Shown: in pieces, positions 1 through 5,159 of the stretch
Layout of the letters: the number at the start of each line of letters is the position of its first letter
How positions within the stretch are numbered: the stretch's first letter is position 1
From: Deltaproteobacteria bacterium
GTDB taxonomy: Bacteria > Myxococcota > XYA12-FULL-58-9 > JAUUZB01
Assembly: GCA_030590185.1 (NCBI GenBank)
Contig: JAUUZB010000410.1
Span: forward strand, 1-5,159
Reading direction: 5' to 3'
Length of the DNA: 5,159 nucleotides
Translations under genes and position numbers: made by a program
The notes under the pieces: generated by a model
Told to the model about the DNA's origin: nothing
The model's database searches: none
Seen by the model: the letters and a program-made list of their open reading frames with translations, nothing else

Positions 1-1577
1 CGTAACATTAGATCCCGATCCTCCTCCTTCGTCGAGCGTCGGGTGCGCAACAACCTGCGGAGCTGATCCCGGGCGCGTCCCACCCGGCGCGCAACCGCCG
101 GGTTAACGCCGAGACGGCGCAGCGGGTCGGCGCCAAAACGTGCGCCCTTGGCCTGCCAAAAGAGATCACGCAACAGGAACAAATCGGAGAGCGTCCGGTC
201 ACCACTCCGGCCGTGGTTGGTGCGCAGGTCGCGCTCCCCGAGGGCCGCCGCCACCACCGCGGCGTCCTCCCCTACCCCGAGATCGTCGCCCGCGAACAAC
301 AGGCGGCCAAGCCGCGGGTGCGCCGGACAACGCAGCAGCTCCCGACCGAGCGCGGTGATCGGCTCACCCGGTGCGCTCGCCCGCAAGCTGCGCAGAAGCT
401 GCTCCGCCGAGGCCAGAGCTCGCTCCGGTGGTGGGTCGAGCCAGGGCAGGTCGCTCGGCGCGAGCCCGATCGCCCGCAGGAGCAACAGGGCCTCGGTCAG
501 ATCAGCGCGCAGGATCTCCGGGGTTTCGAAGGCCGGCCGCTGGTCGTGTTCCACCCGGGTGAACAGGCGCAGGCAACGCCCCGGCTGGGTGCGGCCCGCA
601 CGGCCTGCACGCTGGGCCGCCGACGCCTTGCTGATCGGTCGCAGCTCGAGGGTGGGCAGGCCACTGAAGCGGTCAAAACCCGCCATCCGCGCCAGGCCGC
701 TGTCGATCACCGTGGTCACCCCGGCGATGGTGACCGACGTCTCAGCCACGTTGGTGGCGAGGATCACCTTGCGCTGGCTCGCGGGCCGCACCGCGCGGTC
801 CTGCTCCTCAGGGGACAAGCTGCCGTGCAACGGTAGGATCAGGAGATCCCGGGCTCGGGCCAGTTCGGCACAGGCAGCCGCAGCCGCGTTGATTTCGTAG
901 AAACCGGGAAGGAACACGAGGACATCCCCGTCCTCTGCCCCGTCCGCCAGAATTCGTCCGAGATCGCTGCGCACCCGTTGGGCCAACCGTCGGTCATCGA
1001 GCCGCGGCGCATGCTCGACCGACACCTCGAAGACCCGCCCGGGCGCCTCGATCAGCGGGCATGGCGCCAGCGCCGCGACGAGCTCCTCACCCGCCAGGGT
1101 CGCTGACATCACCACCAGCAGGAGCTCCGGCCGGGTTCGTTGCAGGCGGTGCACCAAGGCCAGGCCGATGTCACCGTTTATCCGTCGCTCGTGGAATTCA
1201 TCGAGCACCACGGCGCCCACGCCCCGTAGGGTTGGGTCGGCCGCCAGCCGCCGGGCAAACAGACCGTCGGTCAGGAACCGCAGCCGAGTGCGGTTGCTGG
1301 TGACGTCCTCGTACCGCACCTGGTAGCCAACGACCCCGCCCACCTCCTCCCCACGTTCCTGCGCCACCCACCGAGCCGCCAAGCGCGCGGCGAGCCGCCG
1401 CGGTTGCACGACCCAGACCTCCTGGTCACCAACCAAGCCAGCATCGAGGATCGCCGGCGGCACCCGCGTGGTCTTGCCGGCCCCGGGCTCGGCACGCAGA
1501 ACGAGCCTGGGGGTGGCGCGCAGGGATGCGACGATCTCTGGCAACAAGGGATCGATGGGCAACGGGCGCGGCGCCAT
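1..1577 (-). CDS. hrpB: ATP-dependent RNA helicase HrpB (DEAH/DExH family), C-terminus cut by the window edge
   Basis: A reading frame without stops runs from ATG at 1577 to the left edge (525 codons). It was read by hand from the reverse strand. HrpB is a cytoplasmic superfamily 2 helicase, presumed to act on RNA; its physiological substrate is poorly defined. Visible motifs: Walker A (motif I) GAGKTT at residues 32-37; QPRRLAA at 58-64 (motif Ia); DEFHER at 126-131, the HrpB form of the DEAH box; SAT at 158-160 (motif III); LPG at 223-225 and LHGSL at 250-254; motif V ATNVAETSVTI at 274-284; motif VI QRAGRAGR at 322-329. The segment PWLDPPP (378-384) and the helical region after it match the HA2/ratchet part of the family. 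E. coli HrpB has about 809 residues, so the OB-like and HrpB_C parts are missing here. The ATG is the first possible start after an in-frame TAG at 1626-1628; LPIDPLLPEI just after it is usual for HrpB N-termini. No clear Shine-Dalgarno precedes it. No frameshift or lost motif is seen. Confidence 0.95.
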   Translation of the reverse strand, partial: MAPRPLPIDPLLPEIVASLRATPRLVLRAEPGAGKTTRVPPAILDAGLVGDQEVWVVQPRRLAARLAARWVAQERGEEVGGVVGYQVRYEDVTSNRTRLRFLTDGLFARRLAADPTLRGVGAVVLDEFHERRINGDIGLALVHRLQRTRPELLLVVMSATLAGEELVAALAPCPLIEAPGRVFEVSVEHAPRLDDRRLAQRVRSDLGRILADGAEDGDVLVFLPGFYEINAAAAACAELARARDLLILPLHGSLSPEEQDRAVRPASQRKVILATNVAETSVTIAGVTTVIDSGLARMAGFDRFSGLPTLELRPISKASAAQRAGRAGRTQPGRCLRLFTRVEHDQRPAFETPEILRADLTEALLLLRAIGLAPSDLPWLDPPPERALASAEQLLRSLRASAPGEPITALGRELLRCPAHPRLGRLLFAGDDLGVGEDAAVVAAALGERDLRTNHGRSGDRTLSDLFLLRDLFWQAKGARFGADPLRRLGVNPAVARRVGRARDQLRRLLRTRRSTKEEDRDLML

Positions 1578-1645
1578 GGGTCTTTTGGGTATCAGCTCTG
1601 GGTTGGGGGCCCTAACCGGTCGATCCTACGCCGGCCCTCGTCCGC
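1578..1645. other. Intergenic spacer between the cysteine-rich gene and hrpB
   Basis: This 68-base gap separates the TAG of the cysteine-rich gene (1646-1648) from the hrpB ATG. The bases just before the ATG on the minus strand read roughly ACCCAAAAGACCC, without a GGAGG-like ribosome binding site. A weak imperfect inverted repeat at 1601-1617 (GGTT/AACC arms) has a mismatch in the minus-strand RNA and no following U-run. No promoter could be supported. The same direction and short gap allow co-transcription, but this is inference. Confidence 0.6.
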
Positions 1646-4600
1646 CTAACACTCCTCCCCGCACGGCCGGCAAACCAAGGTCACCGGATCGCAGGTCAAC
1701 CCCGGTGGGCAGTTGCAGTCGGCGTCTGGCACGCACAGACCGGTGACCGGATCGCAGATCCAGCCCGGCGGGCACTCCTCGCCGCACAGCGGATCGATCA
1801 CGCACCAGCCGCAGGTCGGTGACACGCATTCGTCCGCTAGGGAGTCGACCATGCAGTCGGGCGCCTGCTCGCAGACCCCGCCCACCGACGTCTCTAGGCC
1901 GGTGCAGGCGAACCCATCGTCACAGAGCGTACCCGGGCCGCAGGCCTCGCACTGGCTGGCGGCGGCGTCCCAGAAACAACCGGCGTCGAGGCAAGCGGTT
2001 TGATCACCGAGCGGCGCGCAGACCGTCTGGCCGCAAGTGGTCTCGCATACACATTCGCCGCAGGTGGGCGAGGCGAGCTCGCCGTCACACTGTGAGCCGA
2101 TCGGGCAATCGGGCAAACCGACCGCCACTCCGCAGCTCTGGTCGCAGATACAGGTGCCGGTGAGGGGATCGCAGATCTCCCCCGGCGGACAATCCGGGCA
2201 CTCCGGCTCGCAAATGCCGGTGGTCGGGTTGCAGACCCAGCCCGGCGGGCAGCCGCCGCAGGTCGGGTCGATGACGCAGAGGCCACAGAACCACGACACA
2301 CAGTCCGCGAGCTCCTCGGCCCATTCGCAGTCGGGCGCACCCGCACAGGTGGCGATGTCGAGGCCGCCACACTCGGAGTTGTCGTCACAGACCTGACCCT
2401 GCGGGCAGTCACCGCCGCAGGTGGTGTCGCACAGGCACTGGCCGCAGCTGATGCTGGCGGCGTCGTTGTCGCAGTGCAGCCCAGGACCGCAGGCGAAGCC
2501 GCAGTCCGTGTCGCACTCGCACGCACCGGTCAGCGCGTTGCAGGTCTCGGTGGGCCCACAGGCGTTGCAACAATCCGGATCCGGCTGGCAGAAGCCGACG
2601 CTCGGGTTGCACAGCTGGCAGGTCGTTGGGTAGCAGCCGCCGGCGCCGCTGTTCATCCAGGACGCCCAGCGACACTCGGCTCGTGCATCACAATCGCCGC
2701 TGTCGATCTCGACCGAGCAGTCCGGGTTGCAGTCGCCCCCCGGTTGGCCACAGGTCGGGTCGGCGAGACAAAGGCCGCAGGTGGCCGAGCCTAGATTGCT
2801 GTCGCACAGGGTCCCTAGCGGGCAAGCACCCGCGCCGCCGCAGGTGTCATCGCAGACGCACTGGCCGCAGGTCGCGCTACCGACAACCCCGTCGCAGATC
2901 GTGCCGCCCGGGCAGGTGCCGCCGCAATCAATGTTGCACGCACAGGCGCCGGTGATCGAGTTGCAGGTTTCGTTCGGCCCGCACGCCCCACAGCAGGTCG
3001 GGTCGACCACGCACAAACCGACCAACGGGTTGCAATCCTCGCAGGCGATCGGGGTGCAGGCGCCGGAGGCTCCCAGCCATGGCGCCCAGCGGCATTCGCT
3101 GTCCGCGTCACAGGTCGCTTCGGTGCCGTAGACGCATCCCGGATTGCACGGGCCGCCGCAGGTCGGGTCGACGATGCACAGCCCACAGGTGGGTGAGGCG
3201 AGATCGAGGTCGCACTCTGTCCCCGGGCCACAAGAGCCGCCGCAGCTAGTGTCGCACAGGCACTGACCGCAGGTCTCGATGTGGCTTGGATCGCCGTCGC
3301 AGTAGCGCCCGGTCGGGCAACCACCGCCACAGCTGATATCGCACTCACAGGATCCGGTGGTGATGTTGCAGGTGTCGGCCGGGTTGCCGCCATTGTCCAC
3401 GCCGCATGCACCGCAGCAGGTCGGGTCGGCGAGACAAAGCTCGACCGGGGGGGGCTCGCAGTTTTGACAAACCCGCGGGTGACAGGCGCCGGCCGCGTCC
3501 AGCCACGGCGCCCACCGACAGTCGGTGTCCGCGTTGCAGGTTCCCTCGCTGACGTAGGCGCAGGCCTCGTTGCAGCCGCCCGAGCAATCGAGGGCCGAGA
3601 CGCACAGTCCGCAGGTGGAGGACCCGGTGTCGCCGTCGCAGGCGGTGCTCCCGGAGATGCACGCATTACAGGAGCTGCCGTCCCAGGAGCAGGCGTCGGC
3701 CTCACATACCGCCAGACTACCGTGGGCGGCGCAGTCCGATTGCCCGCAGTCCAACAGACAGAGACATTGGCCGCAGGCCGCCAGCGCAGTGTCATCCTGG
3801 CAATACCGGCCGTCCGGGCAGCTGCCGCCGCAGGTCTGATCGCAGACGCACAGCCCAGTATCGTAGTCGCAGACAAAGCCGGCCGGGCAGTTGCCGCACT
3901 GGGGCGGCTGACAGAAGCCGCAACTAGGCGAGTAACACTCGCTGAAGCTGGTGCTCCAGGCGCAACCCGGGTCGGCGGTGCAAGCCGCCTGCAACACGCC
4001 CGTGCAAGCCGAGCCATCGTTGCAGGTGGTGCCGGCACCGCACCCGCCGCCGCAGGTGACGTCGCAGCCGCACTGGCCACAGGTTGACGAGCCGATGACG
4101 CTATCGCAGCTCTGCCCCACCGGACAGCCGCCGCCGCAGGTGACGTCACACAGGCACTGTCCGCAGGTGTCGCTGTAGCAGGCGCCGATGTCCGCGTCCC
4201 AGTTGCAATCGCTGGCTAGACCACAGCTCCCCTGATCGAGACCCTGGCAGCCATTGATGTTGGCGTTGTTATCGCAGCTCTCGCCCGCGCCGCAGGCGTC
4301 GCCGCAGGTTGGATCGCAGACGCACAGACCGAGCAATGGATCACAGATGGTACCCGGCGGGCAGAAACCGCCGCAGGTCGGATCCGGCTCGCAGAGGCCC
4401 GTCGGGAAGCAACCGCCGCCGTTGGCCGTGTTCCAGGCGCAGCCGGGCAGGTCCTCGCAAGCGGCCTGGCTACCGGCGCCGCCACAGGTGTCGGTGATGC
4501 CGCCGGCCAGGGTGCCGTCGTAGCCGCAGGCTTGGCCGATGCCACAGTCGCAGCCCGGGCCGTCGGTCTCGGGGCACGGACAGTCCGGGTCGCCCCACGG

Positions 4601-5159
4601 ATCCTGGGGCAGGTCGATCCAGTAACGGTAGGAGACCACGATGTCGCCCTCGAGCACCGGCCGCGCGCTGCCGTAGAGGATCAGAGTGTTGTTGATCGTG
4701 TCGTAGTCGAAGCCGGAGTCACGGGAGCGCGGCATGACCTCCACGTGAGTCCCACTCGCGCAGAGCGGGTACTCGCTCGGCAGATCACAGACCTCCACGG
4801 CCACCTTGATGGTCGAGGAGATCGGTTGCACCGCGGAGCCGGCGATGAAGCCCTCGAGCTTGTAGGGCGAGGCGCGGCCGAGGGAGCCGAGGATGATCGC
4901 CTCGATGGATGGGTAGAGGTTCGCGGCGCAGATGCTGCCCCAACCGCCGCCGGTGCTCTCCGCCACCGAGATGTAGGCTTCGCCGGCCTGAGCGGTGGCG
5001 CAACCACCGTTCGAGCTGCTCGGCGCCAGCGATCGGTCCGCCTTGTCGCCGAGGACGCCGAAGACCATGAAGCCCCGCGACTCGTAGAAGTCGAGGTAGG
5101 AGCGCTCGCGCAGCAAGCGGATGGGGTGGGTGAAGCTGAGATACTCCCCCTCGCCAAAA
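1646..5159 (-). CDS. vWA-domain protein with a giant cysteine-rich repeat region; N-terminus cut by the window edge
   Basis: The frame is open from the right edge (5159, partial codon) to TAG at 1646-1648. An ORF caller would start at TTG 5116, but 14 further in-frame codons (FGEGEYLSFTHPIR) lie upstream and the domain is already under way, so the TTG is almost certainly internal. I number residues from that TTG (1156 in total). Residues 1-170 resemble the C-terminal half of a vWA-type domain of myxobacterial surface proteins: GEAYISVAESTGGGWGSIC (45-63) fits the family pattern of an AG-x-RYI-x-VA-x-x-TGG-x-x-x-SIC block, and a closing segment FDYDTINNTLIL...VVSYRYW (136-166) fits the usual terminal beta strands. 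Residues 179-1156 are about 18% Cys and lysine-free, made of short disulfide-knot modules, ten Cys/Trp modules and three super-repeats. Such a protein must fold outside the cytoplasm, so export is expected, though the signal sequence is outside the window. There is no C-terminal membrane anchor: it ends in CGEEC. Possible roles are adhesin, stalk or envelope matrix protein; none can be proven here. It is not a cytochrome (no CxxCH). Confidence 0.9.
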   Translation of the reverse strand, partial: FGEGEYLSFTHPIRLLRERSYLDFYESRGFMVFGVLGDKADRSLAPSSSNGGCATAQAGEAYISVAESTGGGWGSICAANLYPSIEAIILGSLGRASPYKLEGFIAGSAVQPISSTIKVAVEVCDLPSEYPLCASGTHVEVMPRSRDSGFDYDTINNTLILYGSARPVLEGDIVVSYRYWIDLPQDPWGDPDCPCPETDGPGCDCGIGQACGYDGTLAGGITDTCGGAGSQAACEDLPGCAWNTANGGGCFPTGLCEPDPTCGGFCPPGTICDPLLGLCVCDPTCGDACGAGESCDNNANINGCQGLDQGSCGLASDCNWDADIGACYSDTCGQCLCDVTCGGGCPVGQSCDSVIGSSTCGQCGCDVTCGGGCGAGTTCNDGSACTGVLQAACTADPGCAWSTSFSECYSPSCGFCQPPQCGNCPAGFVCDYDTGLCVCDQTCGGSCPDGRYCQDDTALAACGQCLCLLDCGQSDCAAHGSLAVCEADACSWDGSSCNACISGSTACDGDTGSSTCGLCVSALDCSGGCNEACAYVSEGTCNADTDCRWAPWLDAAGACHPRVCQNCEPPPVELCLADPTCCGACGVDNGGNPADTCNITTGSCECDISCGGGCPTGRYCDGDPSHIETCGQCLCDTSCGGSCGPGTECDLDLASPTCGLCIVDPTCGGPCNPGCVYGTEATCDADSECRWAPWLGASGACTPIACEDCNPLVGLCVVDPTCCGACGPNETCNSITGACACNIDCGGTCPGGTICDGVVGSATCGQCVCDDTCGGAGACPLGTLCDSNLGSATCGLCLADPTCGQPGGDCNPDCSVEIDSGDCDARAECRWASWMNSGAGGCYPTTCQLCNPSVGFCQPDPDCCNACGPTETCNALTGACECDTDCGFACGPGLHCDNDAASISCGQCLCDTTCGGDCPQGQVCDDNSECGGLDIATCAGAPDCEWAEELADCVSWFCGLCVIDPTCGGCPPGWVCNPTTGICEPECPDCPPGEICDPLTGTCICDQSCGVAVGLPDCPIGSQCDGELASPTCGECVCETTCGQTVCAPLGDQTACLDAGCFWDAAASQCEACGPGTLCDDGFACTGLETSVGGVCEQAPDCMVDSLADECVSPTCGWCVIDPLCGEECPPGWICDPVTGLCVPDADCNCPPGLTCDPVTLVCRPCGEEC
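1649..2287 (-). repeat. C-terminal part of the Cys-rich region (residues 944-1156)
   Basis: It opens like a fourth super-repeat (CGLCVIDPTCGGCPPGWVC, 944-962) but does not continue with the CRW module. Instead it has CPDCPPGEICDPLTGTC (973-989), CDQSCGVAVGLPDCPIGSQCD (991-1011), a short Cys/Trp module (1042-1056), a Trp-less copy (1082-1097), CGEECPPGWICDPVTGLC (1111-1128), CNCPPGLTCDPVTLVC (1134-1149) and the end PCGEEC. The C-terminus has no hydrophobic segment or basic tail, so no MYXO-CTERM or other sorting tail is present. Confidence 0.75.
2288..2779 (-). repeat. Super-repeat unit C (residues 780-943, 26 Cys plus a 4-Cys insertion)
   Basis: Third unit. Its core (780-910) again has 26 cysteines: CGLC (780-783), DPTCGQPGGDCNPDC (786-800), the CRWASW module (809-828), CQLC (833-836), DPDCCNAC (847-853), CDTDCGFACGPGLHCD (868-883), SCGQCLC (890-896), CDTTCGGDCPQGQVCD (896-911). 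It is more diverged than A and B: the first Cys intervals are stretched and the Trp module is one residue longer. It ends with an added short Cys/Trp module (Cys916, 924, 930, 939; Trp932) that A and B lack at this place. Confidence 0.8.
2780..3187 (-). repeat. Super-repeat unit B (residues 644-779, 26 Cys)
   Basis: Second unit, 136 residues, with the same order of elements: CGLC (644-647), DPTCGGPCNPGC (650-661), the CRWAPW module (669-687), CEDC (692-695), DPTCCGAC (706-712), CNIDCGGTCPGGTICD (727-742), TCGQCVC (749-755), CDDTCGGAGACPLGTLCD (755-772). From Cys644 to Cys692 every cysteine interval equals that in unit A (3, 6, 4, 4, 8, 6, 12, 5). It also has 26 cysteines. Confidence 0.85.
3188..3613 (-). 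repeat. Super-repeat unit A (residues 502-643, 26 Cys)
   Basis: First of three tandem units. It starts at CGLC (502-505) and carries in order: a CSGGCNEAC stretch (511-519), a long-type Cys/Trp module with CRWAPW (527-545), a CQNC pair (550-553), DPTCCGAC with vicinal cysteines (565-571), CDISCGGGCPTGRYCD (592-607), TCGQCLC (615-621) and CDTSCGGSCGPGTECD (621-636). It differs from unit B by six extra residues between Cys571 and Cys583 (segment GVDNGGNPADT) and otherwise keeps nearly the same cysteine spacing. It contains a run of eight C on the coding strand (3447-3454). Confidence 0.85.
3614..4582 (-). repeat. N-terminal part of the Cys-rich region, four Cys/Trp modules (residues 179-501)
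   Basis: This stretch precedes the super-repeats. It alternates short CD-x-TCGG modules with Cys/Trp modules at residues 220-236, 298-313, 379-394 and 471-483 (4409-4459, 4178-4225, 3935-3982, 3668-3706). Each has the form C-x(4,5)-C-x-W-x(4,10)-C. Two of them are introduced by a C-x-G-[LV] segment (CQGLDQGSC at 290-298; CTGVLQAAC at 371-379). The order of modules here is irregular compared with the three units that follow. The junction to the vWA-like head is a proline- and aspartate-rich linker (DLPQDPWGDPDCPCPETDGP, 168-187). Confidence 0.75.
4607..5159 (-). other. C-terminal half of a vWA-like domain
   Basis: This part encodes the visible non-repetitive head: 14 residues upstream of the TTG at 5116, then residues 1-170. 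LDFYESRGFMVFGVLGD (8-24) fits the late helix and strand of the fold (compare the DFF...K...F-x-A-I-x-GD style of myxobacterial vWA proteins). Cys39 and Cys63 bracket the AGEAYISVAESTGG block and probably form a disulfide, as may Cys110-Cys119. The metal-binding MIDAS motif (DxSxS) would lie upstream, outside the window, so ligand binding cannot be judged. All three visible lysines of the protein (25, 86, 104) are in this head. The assignment is by remembered family pattern, not by a profile search. Confidence 0.7.

Larger units (their letters stand above)
1649..4582 (-). repeat. Cysteine-rich modular repeat region (residues 179-1156)
   Basis: About 980 residues with about 180 cysteines by hand count. 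The basic unit is a short module near CD-x-[TS]-CGG-x-CP-x-G-x-x-CD, often closed by TCGQCLC or TCGLC. I count about 26 copies, for example CDVTCGGGCPVGQSCD (322-337), CDISCGGGCPTGRYCD (592-607), CDTTCGGDCPQGQVCD (896-911) and DPLCGEECPPGWICD (1108-1122). On the plus strand this shows as many copies of CCGCAGGT, the complement of ACC TGC GG. Cys codons mix TGC and TGT, and synonymous positions differ between copies, so the repeats are old and held at protein level rather than freshly duplicated DNA. The module is EGF-like in cysteine density but has no standard EGF spacing that I can confirm. Confidence 0.85.

Noticed and set aside
148..900. Long plus-strand open frames opposite hrpB (148-900, 213-836)
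   Set aside because: They lie wholly antisense to a gene with all HrpB motifs, and read as low-complexity Arg/Ala/Ser/Pro sequence typical of GC-rich shadow frames.
1601..1617. Possible terminator hairpin GGTTGGGGGCCCTAACC in the spacer
   Set aside because: Only four outer pairs, then an A-C mismatch in the minus-strand RNA, a tiny loop, and no U-run after it.
1620..1632. A -10-like TAGGAT on the minus strand before hrpB
   Set aside because: It matches TATAAT at four positions only and no -35-like hexamer lies at the right distance.
1649..1720. MYXO-CTERM or similar C-terminal sorting tail, expected for some Cys-rich myxobacterial proteins
   Set aside because: The last 30 residues have no hydrophobic segment and no basic end; the protein stops at CGEEC.
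2815..4149. 444-codon minus-strand frame overlapping the Cys-rich gene, and the plus-strand frame 3281-4087
   Set aside because: Both are out-of-frame readings of the repeats, rich in Ala, Arg, Pro and Thr, without domain signals; the Cys frame alone is periodic and continuous over 3.5 kb.
1760..4560. CRISPR-like pattern of short recurring plus-strand words such as GCCGCAGGTCGGGTCG
   Set aside because: Copies lie in frame with the long minus-strand gene, at irregular intervals set by codons for TCGG/PTCGG; repeats are only about 8-16 bases and vary. This is a protein repeat, not an array.
1649..4582. Multiheme cytochrome, suggested by many CxxC motifs
   Set aside because: I found no CxxCH; the residue after the second Cys is mostly Leu, Val, Asp or Gly, and His is very rare in this region.

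Overview
The window holds two genes on the minus strand, both cut by a window edge, with a 68-base gap between them. The DNA is strongly GC-rich and codon third positions are mostly G or C. A von Willebrand factor A (vWA)-type domain joined to a very long cysteine-repeat region is typical of Myxococcota and related former Deltaproteobacteria such as Bradymonadota. That is an inference from protein style; no rRNA or other phylogenetic marker is present.

Right part (1646-5159, minus strand): most of one very large secreted or surface protein. Its frame is open to the right edge, so the true start, the signal peptide and the front of the vWA domain lie outside. About 184 visible residues (14 upstream of an internal TTG codon at 5116, and 170 after it) look like the C-terminal half of a myxobacterial vWA domain. 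They are followed by about 980 residues that are about 18% cysteine (about 180 Cys by hand count) and contain no lysine. This part is built from three levels of repeat: about 26 short cysteine knots of the CD-x-TCGG-x-CP-x-G-x-x-CD type, ten copies of a Cys-Cys-x-Trp-Cys module, and three tandem super-repeats of about 140 residues with 26 cysteines each. Residue numbers given for this protein count from the TTG at 5116 as residue 1.

Middle (1578-1645): a short spacer with no convincing promoter, ribosome binding site or terminator.

Left part (1-1577, minus strand): the first 525 codons of an HrpB-type DEAH-box (DEFH) ATP-dependent helicase with all core motifs intact. Its C-terminal third runs off the left edge. 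It lies downstream of the cysteine-rich gene in the same direction, so it may receive read-through transcription, but nothing links the two functions.

The part worth attention is the organisation of the cysteine-rich protein. The helicase is ordinary. No RNA gene, mobile element or CRISPR array is visible.
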